Source: Sphingomonas chungangi (lineage in GTDB: Bacteria; Pseudomonadota; Alphaproteobacteria; Sphingomonadales; Sphingomonadaceae). From it: 64,000 nucleotides of DNA. A model generated the notes under the pieces. It was not told the origin of the DNA. It worked only from the letters and a program-made list of their open reading frames with translations, and ran no database searches. Every line of letters starts with the position of its first letter. The first letter of the stretch is position 1. Shown here piece by piece: positions 56,927 to 64,000 of the stretch. The stretch spans positions 62,001 through 126,000 of the forward strand of contig NZ_JACEIB010000006.1 of NCBI RefSeq assembly GCF_013778325.1. Reading direction: 5' to 3'. A program made the position numbers and the translations under genes.

Positions 56927-57406
56927 CGGATTCCCTGGCGGAACCCGCGCACAGGAGTGCCGAGGCGAAGCCCTCTCTATTCGGTGACGATGGATAGTAT
57001 TCGCTGTCCATCATCGTGTCCGGTCGCAGGACCCACTGCAAGTCGAACGCCCTTTTTATCTCTCTTCGGCTTCGAGTCAGTCAATCCGCCGGTTGACCGC
57101 GAACTGTCATCCATCTGTATTATTAACGATCTTGATGGGTGCATCCGGACCCCGGAATCGGCCCGGTTTATCGAATGTTTCTCGAATATGTGGAACCATT
57201 TCCACGTTCGATAAAGCGTCGATAATTCATGATGGGCCGAGCCATAACCGGGATGACCCGTTCAAATACGGGGGTTCTATGCGACCAAAGTCGTGTCTAG
57301 GCTTAAGGGGCCGGACGAAGCCCGCCCGGTTCGCAGGACCCGCGATTCAAGTCTGACCTCAACTTCATCCCGGCAATGCCGCCGGGGGAAAAGGTGGAGG
57401 CGGCGT
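56927..57406. promoter_or_regulatory. Divergent control region of the type III locus with two dyads
   Basis: 480 bp without a gene, AT-richer than its surroundings. Dyad 1: GATGGATA (56989-56996) and TGTCCATC (57005-57012), 63-86 bp upstream of sctU's ATG. Dyad 2: TTTATCGAATG (57167-57177) against CGTTCGATAAA (57205-57215), enclosing a perfect GTGGAA-CCAT-TTCCAC hairpin (57190-57205). These lie where promoters for both arms must be. I see no 17-bp motif copy here. Regulator identity is unknown. Confidence 0.6.
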
Positions 57407-58105
57407 ATGCGTGCGATGCGTTTGTGGCCGTGTGGGGGGCTCTTCGCCCTGGGCCTGATCTTTGCGGCTGCGCCTGTCGTGGCGCGGACCGAAACTCCAA
57501 CGATCGATTGCGGGACGGGCATCGCCGATGCGCGGTTCAGCGCGGCGATGGAGATGTGCGGCACCTCGCCGATCGCGCGGATGGTGCCGGCTGAGGCCGC
57601 GCCAGTGGATACGCCCGCGCCCGTGTCGATCGCCATGCCCGCGACCCGTCGCCAGCTCGCCCGTGCGGAGCAGGCGGTGATGCGCGCCAGCCCCGATGCC
57701 GGGCCGACCGACGGCCTGATCACGCAGGTGGGGCAGCGCTACGGCGTCGATCCGAAGTTGCTCGCCGCGATGGTGCGGACCGAGTCCGGCGGGCGCCAGT
57801 CGGCCGTCTCGAACAAGGGCGCGCTCGGGCTGATGCAGGTGATGCCGCAGACCGCGCGCAGCCTGGGCGTCGCGAATCCCAGCGACATGCTGGCCGATCC
57901 CGAGCTCGCGCTGAGCACAGGTGCCGCCTACCTCAAGACGCTGCAGGCGCGGCTCGGCAACAACGTGGCGCTCGTGGTCGCCGCCTACAATGCCGGACCC
58001 GGCGCGGTGATGAAGGCGGGGATGCGCGTGCCCGCCTACCGCGAGACGCGGGGCTATGTCGGGCAGGTGATGGGCCGCTACGCCGGCAGCTACGGAGCCC
58101 CCTGA
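57407..58105 (+). CDS. Lytic transglycosylase of the type III locus (IagB/SctX-like)
   Basis: 232 residues with a signal peptide (LWPCGGLFALGLIFAAAPVV then ARTE) and a GH23 SLT domain in the second half: AAMVRTESGGRQSAVSNKGA with the catalytic Glu, LGLMQVMPQTA, and VVAAYNAGPGAV. Injectisomes use such an enzyme to open peptidoglycan. Its stop overlaps the sctV start, so it begins the plus-strand apparatus operon. ATG at 57407 has GGTGGAGG upstream. Confidence 0.93.
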   Translation: MRAMRLWPCGGLFALGLIFAAAPVVARTETPTIDCGTGIADARFSAAMEMCGTSPIARMVPAEAAPVDTPAPVSIAMPATRRQLARAEQAVMRASPDAGPTDGLITQVGQRYGVDPKLLAAMVRTESGGRQSAVSNKGALGLMQVMPQTARSLGVANPSDMLADPELALSTGAAYLKTLQARLGNNVALVVAAYNAGPGAVMKAGMRVPAYRETRGYVGQVMGRYAGSYGAP

Positions 58106-60096
58106 TGAGCATCCGCGCCTATCTCGCATCGGCCGAGGTGCGGCCGAATATTCCCTTCTCGGCCAGGGTCGCGGACCTGGTGCTGGTGGCGGGCGTGGTG
58201 GCGATCGTCGCGCTGATGATCCTGCCGATGCCGACGCTGATCATCGATCTGCTGGTCGGCGTGAACATCACCTTCGGCGTGATGCTGCTGCTGACCACGC
58301 TCTACATTCGCGGGCCGCTCGATTTCTCGGCCTTCCCGTCGATTCTTCTGGTGTCGACGCTGTTTCGGCTGGCCTTGTCGATCTCCACGACCCGGCTGAT
58401 CCTGATGTACGGCCATGCCGGCCACATCATCCAGACCTTCGGCAAGGTGGTGGCGGGCGGCAACATCGTCGTCGGCCTGGTGGTGTTCCTGATCATCACC
58501 GTCGTGCAGTTCATCGTCATCGCCAAGGGCGCCGAGCGCGTCGCCGAGGTGGCGGCGCGGTTCAGCCTCGATTCGATGCCGGGCAAGCAGCTCTCGATCG
58601 ACAGCGACTTGCGCTCGGGGCTCATCGACAAGGACGAGGCACGGCGGCGGCGGCGCGTGCTGGAGCTGGAGAGCAAGCTCCACGGCTCGCTCGACGGCGC
58701 GATGAAGTTCGTGAAGGGCGATGCCATCGCCTCGATCGTGATCGTGATCGTCAACCTGATCGGCGGCCTCGCCATCGGTGTGATGCAGCAGGGGCTCGAT
58801 CTTTCCGACGCCACCCAGAAATATTCGATCCTGACGATCGGCGAGGGCCTCGTCGCGCAGATCCCGGCGCTGCTCGGCGCGATGGCGGCGGGCCTGATGG
58901 TGACGCGCACCACCGACGAGGAGAATGGCGACAATCTCGGTCAGGCGATCCAGAAGCAACTCTCCGCCAATCCGCGCGTGCTGCTGTTCGTCGGCGCGAT
59001 CTGCTTCCTGATGGCGCTCGTGCCGGGCTTCCCGGTCGGCGTGTTCCTGGTGCTGGGCTTCCTCGCGCTGCTCGCCGGTGCGGCGATGCACCCGCGCCTG
59101 CAGCCCTACGTGGTCAAATATGGCGGGCCGATGCGCAATCTGATCGCCAAGCGCGAGGAGCCGGCGCCGACGACGCTTCTGGCCGCGCCGAAGGCGCCCG
59201 CGCCGGTGGTGCCGCTGCTGCTGGAGATTTCCGGCCCGCCGCTGCCCCAGCCGGGCGCCGGCGAACTGGCCGAGCGGCTGACGCAGATGATGGATGCGCT
59301 CCAGTATCGCTCCGGCGTGCCGCTGCCCAAGCTGGCGATCCACTTCGCCGCGCCCAAGGGCGTGCCGGGCTGGAGGCTGCTGACGTTCGAATCCCCGGTC
59401 GGCACGGGCGACGTGCTCGATCCCGAGACGCTGACGGCGGCGATCGAAGCGCTGCTCCGCCGCAACCTCGCGACCTTTCTCGGCGTGCAGGAGGCCGTGA
59501 CTTTGCTCAACCGGATCGGCGAGGACTATCCTGAAGTGGTCAAGGAGGCGGTCCGCGCCGTCCCCGCCGCGCGCATCGCCGAGGTGTTGCGCCGGCTGGC
59601 GGAAGAGGAGGTGCCGCTGCGCAACATGCGCGACGTGCTGGAGGGCATCACCGACGCTGCCGCGCAGGATCGCGAGCCGTCGCGCGTCGCCGACCGCACG
59701 CGCATCGCGCTCAAGCGCTACCTGCTCGATGCGGTCGCGGCCGACGGGCTGATCAGGGCGCTGGTGATCACGCCCGAGCTCGAGCAGATGGTGAAGGACG
59801 CGACCCGCCTGATCGATGGCGTCGAGCGCCTCGCGCTCCAGCCCGAAGTGGCTCGCGAACTGGTCGAGACGATCGACCAGACCATCGCGGCGACCGGCGC
59901 CACCGTGCTCGTCACCAGCTTCGAGGCGCGGCGCGCGGTACGCAAGCTGATCGAGCCGGCTTTGTTCGACATGCCGGTGCTGTCCTTCAACGAACTCTCG
60001 CCGACCGTCCGGCTGGACGTGCTCGGCCAGATCGGCCTGCCGGCGGCGATGCTGCCGCAGGACGAGCCCGCCCCCACCGCGATCGCCGCCGAATAA
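58105..60096 (+). CDS. sctV: Type III secretion export gate protein SctV
   Basis: 663-residue SctV/FlhA protein: a membrane half with about eight helices (VAGVVAIVALMILPMPTLII, FIVIAKGAERVAEVAARFSL, DSMPGKQLSIDSDLRSGLID) and a cytoplasmic ring-forming half from about residue 340. LGAMAAGLMVTRTTDEE and the final ELSPTVRLDVLGQIGLP block are typical. It forms the nonameric export gate. It follows the transglycosylase with overlap. Confidence 0.97.
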   Translation: MSIRAYLASAEVRPNIPFSARVADLVLVAGVVAIVALMILPMPTLIIDLLVGVNITFGVMLLLTTLYIRGPLDFSAFPSILLVSTLFRLALSISTTRLILMYGHAGHIIQTFGKVVAGGNIVVGLVVFLIITVVQFIVIAKGAERVAEVAARFSLDSMPGKQLSIDSDLRSGLIDKDEARRRRRVLELESKLHGSLDGAMKFVKGDAIASIVIVIVNLIGGLAIGVMQQGLDLSDATQKYSILTIGEGLVAQIPALLGAMAAGLMVTRTTDEENGDNLGQAIQKQLSANPRVLLFVGAICFLMALVPGFPVGVFLVLGFLALLAGAAMHPRLQPYVVKYGGPMRNLIAKREEPAPTTLLAAPKAPAPVVPLLLEISGPPLPQPGAGELAERLTQMMDALQYRSGVPLPKLAIHFAAPKGVPGWRLLTFESPVGTGDVLDPETLTAAIEALLRRNLATFLGVQEAVTLLNRIGEDYPEVVKEAVRAVPAARIAEVLRRLAEEEVPLRNMRDVLEGITDAAAQDREPSRVADRTRIALKRYLLDAVAADGLIRALVITPELEQMVKDATRLIDGVERLALQPEVARELVETIDQTIAATGATVLVTSFEARRAVRKLIEPALFDMPVLSFNELSPTVRLDVLGQIGLPAAMLPQDEPAPTAIAAE

Positions 60097-60106
60097 GGAG
60101 ACGTGC

Positions 60107-62041
60107 GTGCAAGAACATAACATCCTTCGCGTTTCTGTTGTCGCTCTGCTGCTGGCCGGCGCCGCCCCGGCGCTCGCCCAGAATGCGGTGGCGACGCCCG
60201 TGATGCCTCCGGTGCCCTCCGTGGCGCCCGCGAATGTCGACACCAGCGGCTCGGCGATCGTCGCGCGGGACCAGCCGGTGGGCGATTTCCTGCGCGACCT
60301 GTTCGGCCGCGTCGGCCGCCCGGTGGTGCCCGCGCCCGGCCTGATCGGCACGGTCAACGGCACCTTCACCGGCGGCGTCGACAAGACCTTCGCGGACATC
60401 GCCAAGGCCTTCAACCTCGTCGGATACGACGACGGTGCCGCCTTCTACGTCTATCCGGCGAGCGACCTCACGGTGCAGACCATCCCGGCCGGGCCGGCGG
60501 TGGCGCAGAAGGTGGTGCAGCGCGTCGCCGCCCAGCATCTCGGCAACGCCCGCAACTTCGTGAAGGCGTCGAGCGACGGCAATCTCGTCGCCAGCGGTAC
60601 GCCGCGCTTCGTCGATCAGGTGACGGCGCTCGCCCACATGGGCACCGGCCCCAATCTGCCGACCGCAGGCGCGGTGGGCAACGTGCTGGGCTCGCCCTCC
60701 GCCGGCGGCCTTCCGCCGCTCGAATTCCGCGTCTTCTACCTGCGCTACGCCCGCGCCGAGGACACGCAGGTCGATGCCGGCGGGCGCGAGGTGAGCATCC
60801 CCGGCCTCGCCACCACGCTGCAGGATCTCGTGCTCGATCGCCGCCCGGCCGGTGCCAAGACGCCGACCTTCGGATCGGTGCCGTTGCGCCAGAGCCAGCC
60901 GCGCCTCAAGGGCCTCGGCCTCGATGCGCTGGCGCCCAACCAGGCGCAGACGCCGGTGCTCGGCCTGCCGGTGCCGGGGCTGACGCCGGGCGCCGCCTAT
61001 CCCGGTGCCGTCACCGCGGGCAACCAGTTCGGCAATCTGCCTGGCATGACCGACAACGGCCTCGTCGCGCCGCTGACGCAGGACATCGTCCGCATCGAGC
61101 CCGAACCCTATCTCAACGCGATCATCGTGCGCGACGTGCCCGAGCGCATGGCCGCCTACGACTCGCTGATCCGCGCGCTCGATGTCGAGCCGCAGATCGT
61201 CGAGGTCGAGGCGACGATCATCGACATCAACACCGACAAGCTGCGCCAACTCGGCATCAACTGGCGCTTCAATTCGGGCGGCGTGAACGCGCTGTTCGGC
61301 GGCGGCAGCGACGCGGCCAATCCGGGCAACGCCACCTCGGACGGGCAACTCTCCCACATCGAGGGCGATCGCGCCGACAACGCCTTCAATATCGCGCCTT
61401 CCGGGCAGGGTCTTTCGCTCGGCACGATCATCGGCAGCCACCGCGAATTTATCAGCCGCATCACCGCGCTGGAGAACAAAGGCGCCGCGCACATCGTCAG
61501 CCGTCCGCAGGTGATGACGCTCGCCAACGTGGAGGCCGTCTTCGATCGCACCCGCACCTTCTACGTCAAGGTCGCCGGCCGCGACGAGGTCGACCTGTTC
61601 AACGTGACGGCGGGCACGGTGCTGCGCGTCAACCCGCACGTCTTCCGCGATCACGACCAGACCCGCATCCGCATGATCGTCAACATCGAGGACGGCAGCA
61701 TCAGCCCCAGCTCGCAGGTCCAGAATATCCCGCTGGTCGACAAGGCGAGCGTCTCCACCCAGGCGATCGTCACCGACGGCGAGAGCCTGCTGCTGGGCGG
61801 CATGACGATCGATCAGGATCTCGACAACGAATACAAGATCCCGCTGCTCGGCGACATTCCGCTGCTCGGCAACCTGTTCAAGGTGAAATCGCGCGAGCGC
61901 GGCCATACCGAGCGCCTGTTCCTGATCACCCCGCGTCTGGCGACGATCGGCGCCGGCGGTACCACTCCTGCCACCCAGATTTCGCGAACCACCGTGCCGG
62001 CGACGCCGATGGCCCCGGCCTTCTCGGAGAAGCTCAAGTGA
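60107..62041 (+). CDS. sctC: Type III secretion outer-membrane secretin SctC
   Basis: 644 residues with a signal peptide (NILRVSVVALLLAGAAPALA then QNAVA), an N0 domain (VNGTFTGGVDKTFADIAKAF), an N1 domain, a linker, and the secretin domain with VEVEATIIDINTDKLRQLGI and VSTQAIVTDGESLLLGGM. The GTG start has AAGGAG six bases upstream. A secretin is what distinguishes an injectisome from a flagellum. Its stop overlaps the sctD start. Confidence 0.95.
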   Translation: MQEHNILRVSVVALLLAGAAPALAQNAVATPVMPPVPSVAPANVDTSGSAIVARDQPVGDFLRDLFGRVGRPVVPAPGLIGTVNGTFTGGVDKTFADIAKAFNLVGYDDGAAFYVYPASDLTVQTIPAGPAVAQKVVQRVAAQHLGNARNFVKASSDGNLVASGTPRFVDQVTALAHMGTGPNLPTAGAVGNVLGSPSAGGLPPLEFRVFYLRYARAEDTQVDAGGREVSIPGLATTLQDLVLDRRPAGAKTPTFGSVPLRQSQPRLKGLGLDALAPNQAQTPVLGLPVPGLTPGAAYPGAVTAGNQFGNLPGMTDNGLVAPLTQDIVRIEPEPYLNAIIVRDVPERMAAYDSLIRALDVEPQIVEVEATIIDINTDKLRQLGINWRFNSGGVNALFGGGSDAANPGNATSDGQLSHIEGDRADNAFNIAPSGQGLSLGTIIGSHREFISRITALENKGAAHIVSRPQVMTLANVEAVFDRTRTFYVKVAGRDEVDLFNVTAGTVLRVNPHVFRDHDQTRIRMIVNIEDGSISPSSQVQNIPLVDKASVSTQAIVTDGESLLLGGMTIDQDLDNEYKIPLLGDIPLLGNLFKVKSRERGHTERLFLITPRLATIGAGGTTPATQISRTTVPATPMAPAFSEKLK

Positions 62042-63165
62042 CGGATGCACCTCAGCCCCATGTGCTGCGCGTTCTCAACGGCCGGCTCGCGGGCACGGAG
62101 AAGGCGCTGCCGCCCGCCGGCACGCTCTCGATCGGATACCAGTTCTGGCAGGACGTGGTGATCCGCGATCCGGCCACGCGCGGCATCGCGCTCGACGTCA
62201 GCTTCGATGAGACGGGCGCGGCGCAGCTCGTCGTGCTGAGCGGCGAGGCGAGATTGCTGGGATCGACGCTCGGCGCCGGACAGACCGCTCTGCTGCCGCC
62301 CTACGTTCCCTTTTCCATCGGCGGCGTGGCGCTGGCTTGGGGCGATCCGGCGAGCGCGCGCTGGCAGGAGGCGGGCGGGCTTGCCGCCAGCGTGCCGGCC
62401 GTGCCCCCGCCGCCGCCCACGATACTGGATACGGCCGGTGCGATGGTCGCCACGGCCGGCGAGCGTTTCGCCGAACTCTTCACCGGCAAGCGCGCTTTCG
62501 CGCTCTCGGTCGCCGGGCTCCTGCTGGTGGGCGCCACGGCCGCCGGCCCGGCCGTGACGCTCCTCGGCCTGCGCGGCAACGATGCCGACCGCGCCGAGAC
62601 CGCGCTCGATCGCGCCGGACTTCCGGGGCTGGCGGCGGTGCCGGACGCGACCCAGCAGGGTGTCCTCGTCACCGGCGTGGTGGCGACCGAGGCCGATCGG
62701 GTACGCGCGCAGGACGTGCTGCGGACCGCCTACGTGCCCGGCACGGTGCAGGTGCAGACTAGCCAGGAACTGGCGCAGGCCAGCGCCGACGTCGCGCGTA
62801 TCCATGGACACGATGCGGTGGCGACGCCGATCGGCCGCACCTCCGTCGAGTTGCGCACCACGCCGCTGACAGGAGACGACCGCACCAAGCTGCTGGATGC
62901 GGTGAAGGCCGATGTCCCCGCCGTCAGCCAGGTGGCGATCCGCGACGATCTCGCCCCCGCCGACGACGCGCCGCTGAACAGCGTGCAGGATGCGACCAAG
63001 AAGGTGTCGACCGTGGTGGCCGGCGACCCTGCGTACATCGCCACCGCCGACGGCGCCCATTACTTCCCGGGCGCCATGATGCCGAGCGGACACAAGCTCG
63101 TCTCCATCCAGGGCAACACCGTCCTGCTCGAAAAGAACGGCCGCCAGACGCGGCTCACTTTCTGA
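62038..63165 (+). CDS. sctD: Type III secretion inner-membrane ring protein SctD
   Basis: 375 residues. N-terminal FHA-like cytoplasmic domain (LRVLNGRLAGTEKALPPAGT ... VVIRDPATRG), one membrane helix around ALSVAGLLLVGATAAGPAVT (about 158-178), then a periplasmic ring-building part. The GTG start overlaps the sctC stop, with GGAG eight bases upstream. It connects the secretin to the inner ring. Confidence 0.92.
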   Translation: MTDAPQPHVLRVLNGRLAGTEKALPPAGTLSIGYQFWQDVVIRDPATRGIALDVSFDETGAAQLVVLSGEARLLGSTLGAGQTALLPPYVPFSIGGVALAWGDPASARWQEAGGLAASVPAVPPPPPTILDTAGAMVATAGERFAELFTGKRAFALSVAGLLLVGATAAGPAVTLLGLRGNDADRAETALDRAGLPGLAAVPDATQQGVLVTGVVATEADRVRAQDVLRTAYVPGTVQVQTSQELAQASADVARIHGHDAVATPIGRTSVELRTTPLTGDDRTKLLDAVKADVPAVSQVAIRDDLAPADDAPLNSVQDATKKVSTVVAGDPAYIATADGAHYFPGAMMPSGHKLVSIQGNTVLLEKNGRQTRLTF

Positions 63166-63194
63166 CCAACCGAAACGCAAGGAAGGAACGGACC

Positions 63195-63515
63195 ATGGCG
63201 AACATTCCCACCACCACCGGCCTCGGCATGATGGCTGCAGCCCCCTCCACCAGCACCAGCGGTTCCGGCACCCGCCGGGGCGACAGCGGCAGCTGGTTCG
63301 AGGCGCTGTCCGAGGCCTGGGGCAACACGCTCGATCAGGAAGCGGGACGCATCTCGCAAATGTCCGATGCGATCGGCGTGGACGGCAACGACAACCCCTC
63401 CGACATCAGCAAGCTCACCGCCGAATCCTTGCGCATGGGCTTCATGTCGCAGAGCGAATCGAGCTCGGTCGACAGCGTCGGCAAGGCGCTCGAGACGATG
63501 GCGCGGAAGGATTGA
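63195..63515 (+). CDS. Candidate type III needle protein SctF
   Basis: 106-residue protein without signal peptide. A flexible Ser/Thr/Gly-rich N-terminus precedes a helical part whose end, NPSDISKLTAESLRMGF to VDSVGKALETMARKD, recalls the C-terminal NP...L...S..KS pattern of needle subunits. Position between sctD and sctI is the same as in the prgHIJK order (D-F-I-J), the strongest argument. It is somewhat long for SctF. An AAGGAA site precedes the ATG. Confidence 0.6.
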   Translation: MANIPTTTGLGMMAAAPSTSTSGSGTRRGDSGSWFEALSEAWGNTLDQEAGRISQMSDAIGVDGNDNPSDISKLTAESLRMGFMSQSESSSVDSVGKALETMARKD

Positions 63516-63517
63516 CC

Positions 63518-63913
63518 ATGTCGGTCGAAGCCATTGCGGCGGCGTCCCAGGGCGCCGCCACCCCGCCGCCGGTCGATACGATCCAGGCGGGGCCGTCCGC
63601 CTCGATCGCCGATCAGGCGAGCTTCCAGGGTTCGCTCACCGCCGCGCAGTCGATCGTCGGCCCGGCCGGCGCCGATGCGCTGGCGCCGGCGATGAAGGCG
63701 GTGTTCGGCCAGCTGGAGCAGGTCAACGGCGAGGCGAAGAACGTCGCCGCGACGGCCAAGGCCGCGCAGGCGAAGGGCACGGAGCTTACGCCGGGCGAGG
63801 TGGTGCAGCTCACCATGCGCTGCCACGAATTCATGTTCCACTGCCAGCTGACGTCCAGCATCGCCAACCGCACGTCGGACGGCATCCAGCAGCTGTTCCG
63901 CCAGCAGAGCTGA
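63518..63913 (+). CDS. sctI: Type III inner rod protein SctI
   Basis: 131 residues. The C-terminal third, LTPGEVVQLTMRCHEFMFHC followed by QLTSSIANRTSDGIQQLF, fits the inner rod family, whose C-terminus is its conserved part. The N-terminal half is Ala- and Gln-rich and variable. ATG at 63518 with GGAAGG upstream, two bases beyond the preceding stop. It links the export gate to the needle. Confidence 0.8.
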   Translation: MSVEAIAAASQGAATPPPVDTIQAGPSASIADQASFQGSLTAAQSIVGPAGADALAPAMKAVFGQLEQVNGEAKNVAATAKAAQAKGTELTPGEVVQLTMRCHEFMFHCQLTSSIANRTSDGIQQLFRQQS

Positions 63914-63949
63914 GCCGGGAGGCGGCAGATGCCGCCGGAGGAGGATCGA

Positions 63950-64000
63950 ATGGATTGGCGCAAACAGGCGAAGATCGCGGGCATCGCGCTCTTCCTCGTG
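63950..64000 (+). CDS. Start of probable SctJ lipoprotein (cut by window edge)
   Basis: Only 17 codons are visible: MDWRKQAKIAGIALFLV, a positively charged start running into a hydrophobic stretch, as in a lipoprotein signal. GGAGGAGG lies five bases upstream of the ATG. The position right after sctI is where sctJ, the inner-ring lipoprotein, is expected. Identity is inferred from order. Confidence 0.5.
   Translation, partial: MDWRKQAKIAGIALFLV

Noticed and set aside
57192-57205. GGAACC...CCAC resembling an Hrp box (HrpL sigma promoter)
   Set aside because: Spacing is 4 bases, not 15-16; the match is part of a perfect GTGGAA/TTCCAC hairpin.
58090-60414. A 774-codon open frame antisense to sctV
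   Set aside because: sctV is unmistakable; the opposite frame is a shadow rich in Arg, His, Gln and Asp.
59987-63180. Long minus-strand frames antisense to sctC and sctD
   Set aside because: They show the biased composition of shadow frames and would destroy the coherent, overlapping plus-strand operon.

Overview
The window looks like a chromosomal segment of a GC-rich alphaproteobacterium of the Sphingomonas group. The evidence is the very high GC content, TonB/ExbB with several ExbD copies, a GTTC-N7-GTTC SOS box at uvrA, small sphingomonad-type conserved proteins (DUF3297, DUF1285), and dispersed inverted repeats carrying the CTTCGACAGGCTCAG core.

Layout. 1-1000: edge of an accessory patch (3' end of an MT-A70 methyltransferase and an AT-richer orphan). 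1010-5230: uvrA, an HxlR regulator and a divergent azoreductase. 5394-13691: a methyltransferase fused to a nuclease-like domain, then a compact surface-glycan locus (two GT4 glycosyltransferases, a flippase, two ATP-grasp enzymes, a nucleotidyltransferase) with overlapping convergent gene ends. 13650-16473: GlxA-type regulator with its divergent small gene, an orphan nuclease toxin/YezG-like immunity pair, and tRNA-Arg(TCT). 16532-29365: housekeeping and transport (YhhQ, purQ/purS/purC interrupted by a LuxR regulator and an acyltransferase, LysR, SBF and NCS1 transporters, aconitase). 29649-46123: DUF3297, GNATs, a tonB-exbB-exbD-exbD-exbD operon, folB-SDR, NUDIX-cca, GGDEF/EAL, parC, ygfZ.

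46200-64000 is the most distinctive part: a non-flagellar type III secretion locus. A minus-strand arm reads sctU, a FliO-like gene, sctQ, sctR, sctS, sctT, a LuxR-type regulator, a separately terminated small helical protein, then a translationally coupled run of unknown exported or candidate secreted proteins with a GNAT and a LysM/peptidoglycan-hydrolase protein. A divergent plus-strand arm reads a lytic transglycosylase, sctV, sctC, sctD, a needle candidate (sctF), sctI and the start of a probable sctJ at the window edge. A 480-bp intergenic region with two dyads separates the arms. The secretin, FHA-like SctD and the D-F-I-J order mark it as an injectisome, yet it keeps a FliO-family gene that injectisomes normally lack.

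A 17-bp motif, CTAATCGGA-N4-YYAG, occurs three times, each near a gene of this region (45347, 47391, 52175), and may be the operator of the embedded LuxR regulator. Most start sites are judged from ribosome-binding sites and family N-termini; no database search was possible.
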